From contig JBNGIS010019909.1 in NCBI GenBank assembly GCA_049999725.1, forward strand, positions 1 to 36,354: a DNA stretch of 36,354 nucleotides. The letters run 5' to 3'. Every line of letters starts with the position of its first letter. Position 1 is the first letter of the stretch. The notes under the pieces are model-generated. The model saw only the letters and a list, made by a program, of their open reading frames with translations, was not told the DNA's origin and made no database searches. The translations under genes were made by a program, and so were the position numbers. Below, piece after piece: positions 10,221 through 19,204 of the stretch. Source of the stretch: Haplomitrium mnioides (lineage: Eukaryota; Marchantiophyta; Haplomitriopsida; Calobryales).

Positions 10221-10796
10221 TTAAGTGGGCTCCCCACTTAGGGAGGCGCTTGTCCGCAGATCTGCGGGCCTTTTGGTGCTGCCACGTTGTCCATGGAATC
10301 TCGCGAAAGGCTCTGGAGATGCCACGTTTCCGTGGAATCTCGCGGGGCCTTCTGGGGACTCCACTCTTCCGCCATGACTTACCGACTCGGTTGGAGCGTT
10401 CAATCGGCCTCTACGGGGTTCGCTCTTGCTTGCGAGATCGAGGTGTCCCTCTTCCCTGGCCTTGCTCGCCTTTGTGACGATCTTACCTCCTCCTGTCAGC
10501 TTCTGATGCTTGCTTCCCGATTTGTGGCCGCTGTAGAACCCCCGCGATCTGCCTTTCTTCGGAGTGCCTTCGGGCTTCCTTGTTGTTGATCCCTTCTTCC
10601 TCCTGTAATCGCCTCGCCCTGGGTGGCTGCTCTGTTCCTTCTCATCAGCTCCCATCCCCACATCCTCCTTAGGCCCACGGATTCCCGCTGGCCTGCTTTG
10701 AATTTGAAAATGGGGCCCCTCCTCTGGCTGGCGATCCCTGCTCTCCTTCCTCCTCTCCTCCGTCATGATCCTGTTTCCCTCCCAAGACTCATGCAC
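10221..10796 (-). CDS. Unrecognised basic, low-complexity open frame
   Basis: A 191-codon minus-strand frame encodes a very basic protein rich in R, K, G and E, with ARFHG repeated twice near the C-terminus because the DNA there is a 40-bp tandem repeat. An upstream minus-strand frame (10951-10763) ends in LKQLIRAGCMSLGRETGS and overlaps it in another frame; a frameshift could join them into a retroelement gag-like protein. I do not recognise a family, and the frame may be open only because of base composition. Confidence 0.2.
   Translation of the reverse strand: MHESWEGNRIMTEERRKESRDRQPEEGPHFQIQSRPAGIRGPKEDVGMGADEKEQSSHPGRGDYRRKKGSTTRKPEGTPKKGRSRGFYSGHKSGSKHQKLTGGGKIVTKASKAREEGHLDLASKSEPRRGRLNAPTESVSHGGRVESPEGPARFHGNVASPEPFARFHGQRGSTKRPADLRTSASLSGEPT
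10266..10365. repeat. 40-bp tandem repeat, about 2.5 copies
   Basis: GCCACGTT at 10281 and 10321 starts units that continue with CCATGGAATCTCGCG and CCGTGGAATCTCGCG; GGGCCTT(T/C)TGG occurs at 10266 and 10344. The spacing is 40 bp. The word CGCCACGTTTCCGAAG near 9408 belongs to the same family. Confidence 0.6.
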
Positions 10797-11023
10797 CCTG
10801 CTCTTATCAGCTGTTTGAGGTAATCAGCTGTTCCTAAGAGGCCCTCATACTTGCTAAGGAGTATTTGGGCCGCTGATGCTTCTGATTCCGTGAATTCTGC
10901 TTGAATGCTCCAAAGCACTGGCTGACAGAGGGTTTTAATGAGACCACACATAATAGGATTTCAAATAGGACTTACACATCAAATAGTTCTAGAATGGCTG
11001 ATTACTAGAAGAAGAAATCAACC

Positions 11024-11140
11024 AATGGGGAGTGTTATAAGAACATATATATACCCTATGTAAGTTAGGTTACGACTCAGTCAATCCATTCATTCGTTTG
11101 GAGACTCCCGTGTGTATGTATGCGTCGCTCATGCGATAAC
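11024..11140 (+). mobile_element. Copia-type polypurine tract and LTR start
   Basis: AATGGGGAG (11024-11032) followed by TGTTATAAGAAC and a TATA-like TATATATACCC (about 11046-11056) matches the usual GGGGGAG-TGTTA border at the 3' end of plant Copia elements. No pol tail could be read in the preceding 100 bases, so this is at most a truncated or solo LTR. The LTR end is not identified. Confidence 0.35.
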
Positions 11141-11410
11141 ATTATTTTATTATGTTATTATTTTTTACTATTTTTACTACCTTAAATTTATTATTTTAAT
11201 TTATTATTATTTTATTATTGTATTTATTACTATTTTTTATTTTACTATTATTATTATACTATTATATTATTATTATTATATTACTTTTTTTATTTTTAAA
11301 ATTTTTTATTTTTTTGTTATTTTATTATTTGCTATTATTATATTATTACATTATTTTTATTATTTTTTATTTATTTTATTATTATTTTTTTAATTGTTTT
11401 AATGTATTAT
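11140..11410. repeat. A/T-only low-complexity tract (TTATTATTT)
   Basis: For about 270 bases the plus strand is almost only T and A, built of TTA, TTATT and TTTTATT runs with few C or G. It translates to F/I/L/Y runs that are not a membrane protein. It is simple-sequence DNA of ATT type. Confidence 0.85.
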
Positions 11411-11600
11411 TTTAGAAAAATTTTCCTTCCATGTTTTTTTATCTCTCCTCCCCTTTTCCCCCGCTTCTTCTTCTTCCTCCCTTCCTTCTCTCTTCTTCTT
11501 CTGCTTTTATTCTTTTTTTCTTTATTTTTTCTTTATTTTTTGTTCTTTTCTCCTTTTTCTTCCCATTCATGTTTTCCTCTTGTTTCGCTTCCCCCTTTAA
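11411..11600. repeat. Pyrimidine (C/T) tract
   Basis: The plus strand changes abruptly to TTC, CTTCC and TTTTC runs with few purines. It is followed by purine-rich DNA, so the strand asymmetry reverses near 11620. Confidence 0.8.
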
Positions 11601-11619
11601 GCGACGTCGCGATCGCATA

Positions 11620-12260
11620 GAGGTCAAGAGAGGGCTGGATTGCACAAGGATCATAGCTGGAGAGCTAGATCAATTTGCGAGAGGGGAGGACTGAGGACAG
11701 AGAGCAAGAAGAATGGAATCGAGGAGGAAGAAGGCTTGGAGGATCGAAGCATCACATGAATTGGAGGATTGAGGACAGAGAGGGAGGAGATTTGATCGAA
11801 AGAGAGAGGAGAGTGGTTGAAGGGAATTGATCAAGAGAGAATTGAAAAGGGAGCAGAGAATTTCATCAGAATTGAGGGAGAGGAGGCATCAGAATTCAAC
11901 ATGGAGGAAATAAAAAATGAGCAAGGAGGGGAGAGTATTCAAGTAAAGAGATCAGAGGAGGAATTCGAAGAGGAAATCAGGCAAGGAAAGGAAATCAAAG
12001 AATTTAGACAAGAAGACACTCGAGAAATCGCTAGAAGGGGGAATCGAACACTAAAGGAGTTGGATCGATAGTGGAGAGAAATTGGAGAGCAGGGTTTGAT
12101 CGAGAGGTATGTGTTGAGTGCAAACAAGTAGGATGGATTCGCAGGAGGGAGAATTGCTTGTCTAGAAGGGTATTCAACAAGGAGAATGGACAAAGGAAGA
12201 ACTGATCGAGAAAGGCTGGAGGTGGATCAAATGCAAAGGCAGGGAGGAGTAGGGATCGAA
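11620..12260. repeat. Purine-rich repetitive DNA, second copy
   Basis: GAGAGAGG, GATCGAGAG and GAATTGA words dominate, as in 1-325. The plus-strand frame 11817-12071 (84 codons, E/R/K-rich) is open only because of this composition and shows no domain. Confidence 0.5.
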
Positions 12261-12894
12261 TGCCATGTTTCGCACCATGAAGAATCAGGATATTTGCGAG
12301 ACTTGTGACCTATTCCTACAACAACTGTCAGCGGAATTTCTGGATCAGAGAGTGGATCCTACTTATGTCCAACACTCTGTTGATCAGAAAAATCCGGACC
12401 ACCATCCTCCAAGCCAACAATCGGAAGTAAAACCACATAGTGATGTACATTTGCAGGGAAATTCGATATGGACTTTTTATTTTTGGAGTTATTTTGCGAC
12501 CCATGCCTTTTCTTAGAGAACAAATCCTAGTTCAAAGCATGATTCTGACGTGAGAGAAAACTCATAGACTCTACAGAATGAGGAAGACTGTAAGCAGTCT
12601 CAGGAGAAGACAAGACCAAGTGTGGATGAACATAAGGTGGACGATGATGTAACTTGACTATTGATTGGAGTTCAAGTTTTTCTAAAGCAGTCAACTCCGC
12701 ACTAGAAGTCTCGATTCCACTCCTCATTCGTGTTGTGGGAAAACCAAAAGCATCTGCATTACTTTGTACTCTAATTTCAACTATAGCAGATGTTTGCCAT
12801 CACCGAATGTCAAAAGCTTCCATCCTTGTTGTGTCCAGAATTTTGCATAAACTCGACCTTAATAAATTGTAGTAGAACAAAATAACTACAAATT
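12261..12894. other. Unassigned sequence between purine-rich blocks
   Basis: A plus-strand frame at 12265-12516 (83 codons) includes CETCDLFLQQLSAEFLDQ, a lone CxxC, and ends with a stop. On the minus strand 12727-12527 reads SSAELTALEKLELQSIVKLH. Neither is recognised. Position in the repeat corresponds to 326-890 of the first copy, but the two are not visibly alike. Confidence 0.25.
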
Positions 12895-13140
12895 TGAGGA
12901 TAGGATGAATCGAAAAAGGCCAAGGAGAGATTATTGCAGGGGCTGGGAGGTTCAATCGTAGAGGAGGTTCAAGCAAGAGGGAGGGGTTGATCTCTAGAAA
13001 TTGATCGTGAGGGAGCTAGCTTGAGGCAAGGAGGAAATTGAGCAAGCAAGGGCTGAGTACAAGGAGGGATCAATAACGAGAGCTCTAGTTCTTAAAGCGA
13101 AGGGGACAAATGAAATAACTAACTAAGACTGAAGATTGAA
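12895..13140. repeat. Purine-rich block resembling 890-1140
   Basis: The order of words (a purine-rich stretch, then TAG-TTCTTA, then GGGACAAATG) is shared with 890-1140. This supports a dispersed repeat of roughly 1.1-1.5 kb present twice in the window. Confidence 0.4.
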
Positions 13141-13471
13141 AAGGTAAAAAGCCAAAGGGTACTCTACAAAAACAACCACTACTTTGAACGAGGAAGTTCA
13201 TGTTTCACTTGGTAATCGCAAATATAACTTTTTTTATTTGGTATTGAAAAACATCAATTTTACGTTTGTGATCTCTTTTTCGCAAGCATTTTTGTTATTG
13301 AAATATTTTATTAAAACCTCGCACTATTGTGAATACACTAAATTCATCAAAAATTAAATAAAACATATATCTTGTTATGAAAACAATTATATGCAAACGT
13401 GGATGTCTATTCGCGTAGGGACTTTGAACTTGACTATGAGCATCATAGCTGTCAAATCCTAAGCAAGCATA
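13141..13471. other. AT-rich spacer
   Basis: AT-rich DNA without an open frame of note. It leads into the 37-bp array. Confidence 0.4.
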
Positions 13472-13765
13472 GACTCCAAACTAGAACCCTAAAGCCTAGG
13501 CACGCATAGACTCCGAATAAGAATCTTAAAGCCTATGCGTGCAAAGACTCTGAACGAGAACAATAAGTCTAGGCACGCATAGACTCCGAACAAGAACCCT
13601 AAAGCTTATGCATAGCTAGACTCTAAACAAGAACCCTAAAGCCTATGCGCGCGTAGACTTTAAGCAAGAACCTTAAAGCTTTTGCGCGCATAGACTCTGA
13701 ACGAGAACTACAAAGCTTATATGCGCATAGATTCTAAACAAAAACCCTAAAGCCTAGGCAGCCAG
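13472..13765. repeat. 37-bp minisatellite, eight units
   Basis: GACT begins units at 13472, 13509, 13546, 13582, 13619, 13656, 13693 and 13730, so the spacing is 37, 37, 36, 37, 37, 37, 37. Each unit reads roughly GACTCCGAACAAGAACCC followed by TAAAGCCTATGCGCGCATA. The centre CTATGCGCGCATAG is a perfect 14-bp palindrome in the best units. It lies about 210 bp past the stop codon of the minus-strand methyltransferase gene, on its 3' side. Confidence 0.9.
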
Positions 13766-13977
13766 AGATTGCTAAATCTCATGTGCGTATGGACTCCAAG
13801 CCCAAGTGCACAAGCACTCCAAACGATTCTTATACTAGTAATTGACTCCAAACCATTCTTATGCGCATCAAATTGAATCATGATGAAAAGACTTAAAATA
13901 GATTTGAGGTGCAACAAGTTGAAACTTTAGCAAATAAAACTTTGTTAAAAAAATACTTTATTAGTAAAACAATTTGT

Positions 13978-14607
13978 TCAAGCAGATGTTCGGACGCCAT
14001 CCTCTTCGAGAGGAATTGTCTCATCTAAATCTAATAGCTGAGTATTTGCAGCCACTAAAGAGTCTTGTCTAGACTTTCCAGTCCCAGAGATGGCAAGAGA
14101 ATCACCAGTAGCACCTGCAGTACCAAGAGGAATAGGTTCCTTGTGGTATGCATATACTATTTGTGAATCTGTCACACATTGGGGCAAGGAAGCAATCGTC
14201 AAAACTCTCTCAAGAATGTAGAAGGACTAACGTCTATCATATTCCCCATCAATGTAGTTTTGCATCAGCTTTAAAGCACAAACAAGGTCTATTCTTGACC
14301 TAGAGCAAAGATCTAAGATCCAATCCTGTTTTGTTGACAACTGATCAATGAAAAATTTGCAAAGAGCCTATGGCTTTTGATAAACATTGATAGGTGCATC
14401 ATCTCCTAGATGTTTAAGTTTCGCCAAAATTGTAAGACAACTAAAAGCCCTACATATTATTTGTCAAGGTAGACCAGTTGCAAAAGCATGCTGCAAATTA
14501 AAAAACCTCATGCTCCTCTTTCCTTCTTTCGTCAAGTAGCCCTTAGTCCAATACTTGTGGGTGTGTGCGATTCTAGAATCACGGGAATGATGAATGTTGT
14601 TTTGTCT
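13978..14607 (-). pseudogene. Exon 4 of copy A: DNA methyltransferase motifs X and I
   Basis: A clean acceptor (TTTTTATAG before AGACAAAAC) opens this exon. Reading from 14607 downwards it gives HSRDSRIAHTHKYWTKGY, then LKHLGDDAPINVYQKP, a stop, ALCKFFIDQLSTKQ and DWILDLCSRSRIDLVCA. The QKPxxL...FI..LS part is motif X, and DLCSxSxxxxxxA is a damaged motif I (family form DxFxGSGT), the S-adenosylmethionine site. Then come a stop and ILERVLTIASLPQCVTDS and a tail ending with TGA at 13978-13980. Motif order X then I after motif IV is the permuted beta-class arrangement. The two Gly-to-Arg changes in motif I would abolish cofactor binding. Copy B lacks this exon. Confidence 0.72.
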
Positions 14608-14705
14608 CTATAAAAAGAAAAACAAACAAATCCAACACTGTAAACAAAGTTTAAGAAAGGTATAGAAAAGGAAACTAAAAACTAAATAATCAAAGAACAA
14701 CTTAC

Positions 14706-15262
14706 TAGATGTCATGGTGGATGGCACAACAAACTTCTAAAAGGGCGTCCTGGACGATGCCAAATTATTGCAACGAATGTATAATTACAAAAGACCAAAA
14801 ATCCGATGTTGTGATTGGCGCAGAAGATGAAACCATGTCAAAAATGTCATCTTTGGAAAAAGGTTCAGAATCATCATGCTTGCATTCTTTAAGGTTGTAA
14901 TCGTAAGGAATATCCGTAATTGCCAAAGTGAAACACCTAGGTTTCACAAAGCCCCTCAACTGACGATCATTGGCCTCCCCGTAGACTTGGTAAAATACCA
15001 CATTAAGACCATCGACATAGGACAATAAGTCCTTGTCTGCATCTCTCACAACTCCATTAGTTGGAAGAGATGCAACATCGCTTTGCTGCCTTGATTTCCG
15101 CTCTCTAGCTCTCTGGCAATGAAGAAGAAAAGTTGGACGATAGGAAACGAGTATGGGGGCTTGGTCTTGAACTTCTGGGGCTTCTTCGAACTTTGATCTT
15201 TTTTAGCCTTTGGTAGTTGCTGTCAATTTTTTCGCCAACTGACGTTTGAACATTTTGTTCCC
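14706..15262 (-). pseudogene. Exon 3 of copy A: DNA methyltransferase motif IV
   Basis: The exon is bounded by a good acceptor (TTGCTATGTGTAG, ending at 15263) and donor (CTA-GTAAGTTG, intron from 15705-type position 14705 down). It reads LLSYVDGLNVVFYQVYGEAN, then FTLAITDIPYDYNL and KECKHDDSEPF, then DDIFDMVSS and SDFWSFVIIHSLQ. The DIPY is the catalytic (D/N/S)PP(Y/F) motif IV of amino-methyltransferases, with Ile for the first Pro; copy B has the same ADIPY, so this is likely the family form. The front of the exon (PPYSF..., basic) is frameshifted relative to the rest. The spliced product would place motif IV ahead of X and I. Confidence 0.7.
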
Positions 15263-15931
15263 CTACACATAGCAAAAACAAAAAAAAAATATGAGGAGAC
15301 AAAAAAGAAATTAAAGACTATAGAGGGATATTGAATTTCATGCTCGCATAGACAATGAAGTCAAGGCATCTAAGGACTTCAAAGTTTATACATGTAGGGA
15401 CTTTGATGTCGAGGAAAGCTTGGACTTCAAAGTCCTTTCTTGTCCATGCGTGCATGGACTTCACAATTCTTGCACGCTAGGGATTGAGGTCCAAGCCCGC
15501 TTAGAGTTCACAGTCCATGCGTGCAAGAACTTCCCTGTCCAAGCGCGCTTGGACTTCTTAGTCCATGTGTGTATGGACTTCTTAGTCCAAGCCGCTTGGA
15601 ATTCTTACTCCATGCGCACATGAACCTCCAAAGCAGGCGCGCTTGGACTCTAAGGTCAAAGAGGGAATGCACTGCGCAGTCCATACATGCATGAACTGTA
15701 AAGTTTGATTGCACAAGGATTGCGAAGTCCATGCGCGCATGGACTATGAAGTCCATACGTCCTTGGACTGTAAAGTAAAGCTGAGAAGAGACTAAGAAGT
15801 CCATGCGCGCATGGACTTCACAATCATTGCACAAAAAGACTCAAAACCTATTTTATAAAAACCAAAGAGAACTTTAAGTAAATTCACTACAACTCCAAAT
15901 AAATGAATGTACTGTGAAAAGAAGAACTTAC
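15263..15931 (-). other. Intron 2 of copy A, carrying a minisatellite
   Basis: On the minus strand the intron begins GTAAGTTCTTC directly after the codons for SSFKKLL and ends in TTTTTGCTATGTGTAG. The same intron position in copy B also has a GTAAGTATT donor. About 490 of its 670 bases are minisatellite. Confidence 0.7.
15345..15840. repeat. ~24-bp palindromic-core minisatellite in intron 2, copy A
   Basis: About 18-20 diverged units of 23-25 bp, for example GACTTCTTAGTCCATGTG continuing TGTATG (24 bp). The ideal form contains AGTCCATGCGCGCATGGACT, a perfect 20-bp palindrome, present exactly at 15726-15745 and 15798-15817. A minus-strand open frame across it (15834-15508) reads repeated VHARMDF-like words; since the unit is 24 bp it stays in frame, which may be incidental. 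Confidence 0.85.
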
Positions 15932-17362
15932 CAAAAGCTTCTTGAAGCTAGAATACAAAGCAGCCATCTTGGACTCCTCAATATGGAGAGGGTACTCCTC
16001 TCTTGCTTCCTCCAAACTGCTGCAATAAACTTCTGAACAAAATCTTTTTACCATAATTGCCAAAACTTTATGTCTCTCTATCTCCCGAGACATTTCATCC
16101 ATTGAAAGCTCTCCGGCTTCCACTCGCTTCAAAACTGAAATTTTTACTTCATCACAAAGACCTTGAAGGGACCTCCAAGTTTTCCACTTCATGTCCTCCA
16201 TTCTAAGAGATCCATTGGTCTTCGTTTTCTAGCCCTTGACGGTATTCTTCTCCCACATCAAAAACATGCTCTACTATAGATCCCAAAGCTCACTACTTCT
16301 GAATGCCAACTGGAACCAGTTGTCTTGAGAAGTGATTGTCTTCTCAAGTATGGAATTGGGCTTGATCTCCAAGGTTTCCAACAACCAATTCTGTTTTCAA
16401 TTTCTGAGATGATACCATCCTACTCTCCACAAATCTTTGATGCCAATATTCAACCTTTTGAATAGAGGTCATTTCCAACCTAAACCTTTAGTCGTAGTTG
16501 TCATGAGTTGCAAAAATGTGGGCCTCTGTTTGTGTAAGAGCCATGTACACATAGCAATTGTAGAACGATAATGTCGGATTCCTTGCTCCATATTTTATGA
16601 TCAATAACTACCTTGTTGCAGCACTGTGATTGCCTCTTGCAATCTCATAGCGATACTTGTCAAGGTTTCTAATATCAATCTTTGACTCATCCTTCAACCC
16701 ATACTTTGGGTCAATAATAAAATGAAAAACTATGCGCATAATTGTTTGTGAGCATTCTCTGCGCCATAAGCTCATTGAAATCTTCATTCAGCCTTCTAAT
16801 CTAGAAAGGTCCCCAATAGTCCATTTCAAGTTTCGGCAGATTCAAATTCTCCATCCTAATAGTGATTGTTTCTTTGGAGACTCTACATCACTGGATTGTA
16901 GAATACCTTATTTTGTTTTTTTCTTCCTCAGACATTGCCTAAGAGTCCACCTACTTCTTTTCCTGGAAAGTTCGTAACCTCTTGTGGGATTGTCTTTTTT
17001 ACTCTTAATGTTGGAGTACGAACAGGCTCCAACTCTAATTCTTGCCCCGAGCTGCTTGGTGTTGAGGACGAAGAGGTAGCAGAAGGCAACCTTGTTGGAG
17101 ATTTGGAGGGGGTTGGCTCCTCCTCAATGACCGGTACTAGAAAAGGCTTTTTATTCTGGACCGCATGTTTCTTCTTTTTAGGAGCCTCAACTAGCTCCAC
17201 CTCCTTTCTTTTTTTTGGGCAAAAGAGCCTGCCGCATGAACTGAAAATGTTGTCGCGCTCTGATACGACACTAGTTGTTGAATATTAACGACCTCCTTGG
17301 GCTTCACATTCTTGATATGGATGGCCAACTTGATGAAATCGCGCTGCCGTGTTGTGGTTCGA
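15932..17362 (-). pseudogene. Exon 2 of copy A: NLS-like stretch, ParB-like domain and helical region
   Basis: The exon starts after TTTGCATTAG and ends at GTAAGTTC. In order it encodes RDFIKLAIHIKNVKP, a basic stretch (APKKKKHAVQNKK, near 17150-17200) followed by a Ser/Glu/Pro-rich linker, then the ParB-like part at about 16395-16679: KYRYEIARGNHSAATR, YNCYVYMALTQTEAHIFATH and VSSQKLK. After it come LETLEIKPNSILEK, NWFQLAFRSSELWDL and a helical segment KWKTWRSLQGLCDEVKISVL to AALYSSFKKLL. Several frameshifts and stops are present, and the same order is seen in copy B. The ParB call rests on the GGNHSxxA...V(Y/C)xxLTxxEAxxxAxxH(N/D) pattern. Confidence 0.65.
16395..16679 (-). pseudogene. ParB-like domain (copy A)
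   Basis: The segment reads IDIRNLDKYRYEIARGNHS, AATR, a stop, KYGARNP, SFYNCYVYMALTQTEAHIF, ATHDN and a stop before the conserved MTSI. In ParB/Srx-type domains a G(E/N)(R/H)xxxA box is followed some 40 residues later by an A...(E/H)N box; the spacing here fits. Copy B has VGGNHYVLQGR at the same place. In bacteria and phages ParB-like domains are often joined to DNA methyltransferases, which matches the exon that follows. The exact biochemical role here is unknown. Confidence 0.55.
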
Positions 17363-17479
17363 CTAATGCAAAAAAAGGTAACAAAAGAATGGGGAAAAGT
17401 CATCTTCTTACCAGAGTTCAAATCAAAGAAAATTCAAGAAGAAGCGACAAGGCATCTATCGAGAAGCTTCTAGAAATGT

Positions 17480-19150
17480 AAAAGCAGAGTTTGCTAGTAC
17501 TACGTAGAAGATTCTCGAGATCCTGTAGGTAAGGACAAGACCATCCTATTGGTTGTTTATGGATTCTTTTGGATTATGCGCTCAGATATTTTGAAGATAA
17601 TAGAGAAAGCAACGAGGAAGAAAGGGGATCATCGAGGGAACAACTAGTGGAGGGACAGATATCGAAGAGGGGAGTGAGCGCTCGAGGCACGGAAGTTCTA
17701 CGGTGGAGTTGAAGGAGCTTATGGGTGGCAATCTTGGAAATGGATAGAGGATTATTTGTTGCTCCTAATTTTCCTCTTCCAAATCCATTCTTCATTGGGC
17801 TACGGATAATTCCTCGAGACCACTTTCGACAGTGGATAGTATATCACTTCGGTGATAATTTTCTAACTTCGGTGATGAATTCACCTATTCCAGTATTGTT
17901 GCCTATTATCACCTATAGGGAGCGATGGGATCTCATGATTTATATTCTGACCTCAATTGGAGTGGCATTTTCTTGGGTCAGCTACAAGGGATATGTTGGG
18001 TAAATGGTGAATAGTCGGTGGCAAATGTTCAAGTGACTTCATCAACTTATCAAATGATCAAGGGAGAAAATTTTCTTTGTTGATTCTACCTTATTTGTGC
18101 TCTGTTCTACAAAGGCATTTACTTAGAGTTGTTCTTATAACAAGTAAAAACGAAGTTAACTTTCTTTTAGGAAAAACCCTAAAAGGAAGGGAAGAAGAAG
18201 TTCAGTTTTAGGAAGGTTCGAGGAGTTTTGAGAGAAGAAAAAGTTCAAGCAGGGTGGTGATCAAAAGCTCACAAAGAGTAGCATCCCTCTGCACGACATT
18301 TTGAGTCATTTAGAGTTCTACACTCATACTTATAGGCAATTGAAGATGAAGGGGTTGATTTGAAGATAGGTTTACATTTTTGGTGATTGCGACGTTGTTA
18401 CAACGATCTTGGGAAAAAACAGAGTACCATTGGGAATCTAACAACAAGGGCTACAGTTTTACATCAAATTTTGATTCATTTGGAGCTAAAATCAATCTAT
18501 AAAAGCCGATTGAAGTTGAAGACACATTCTTGAGGTTCTTCGAAATTACTTTACTTTCGACATTTGAGTTATAACTTGTTTCTGTATACCAAGAGCAATA
18601 TAGAAGCTAAAACTTTGTGGAAGGCTAGAGCAAAGTGTGAAAAAGTTCTGTATGAAATTTCGTGTCAAGATCATTTGAATCAAAAGAGTTATCACTCAAG
18701 AAAGTTTATGAGTGTTGGATTTTTGGTCTTTGAACCATCAATTGATTTTCGACTATGGAGAGCACTTAGCTGTGCCTTTCTCACTGAAAATTTGCACACA
18801 GCTTTCTTAGGCAACCTGAATTCCAGACTAAGAGTTATAGATCAAACAACTTAGTAGAACTTACATTATCCTTGATCAAAATTCGAGTACAAAGGGAGTA
18901 CAAATTGCTTACCTTTGCTTTGTTTAAGGAGAATTGAAGCCACCAAGGCAAGAAGCCCTCAATCTTTGCCAAATTTTCTTCATTTCAGCACTATCATCAC
19001 CAAATCTTCTACCTTTCACACAACCTTCTCCACATCCATATACCCTATGTATTCCTAGACCTAAATTACTACCACGCAACAGCGCTCCACGCGCTTCACG
19101 TCTTTGTAGCCATCAACGAAATCCACCAGAAACTGAGTAAACTAAAAACA
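17480..19150. other. Extra DNA in intron 1 of copy A, unidentified
   Basis: No equivalent in copy B. Plus-strand frames at 17725-18003 (92 codons, LPNPFFIGLRIIPRDHFRQW) and 18564-18854 (96 codons, AKCEKVLYEISCQDHLNQKS) look protein-like but I recognise no family. The stretch may be a nested element or host sequence. Confidence 0.35.
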
Positions 19151-19204
19151 AAACAAAAAAACGGTTAACCACAAGTATAAGTTTTCAAGCTAAGAGATAA
19201 GACA

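Noticed and set aside
9783-10237. Frames that continue through the 100-N gap
   Set aside because: The gap has unknown length and content, so such frames carry no information.
11112-11415. Plus-strand frames rich in F, I, L and Y, as a membrane protein
   Set aside because: The DNA is an A/T simple-sequence tract; overlapping frames give the same composition.
11817-12071. E/R/K-rich 84-codon frame as a coiled-coil protein
   Set aside because: Purine-rich DNA automatically encodes E, R, K and G; no start context or relative was recognised.
13472-13765. Regular 37-bp array resembling a CRISPR
   Set aside because: Whole units are similar, with no unique spacers between conserved repeats, and the surroundings are eukaryotic with no cas genes.
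15508-15834. Minus-strand 108-codon frame with repeated VHARMDF-like words, as a repeat protein
   Set aside because: It lies inside an intron bounded by conserved splice sites and stays open only because the unit is 24 bp. The unit text is not conserved between copies.
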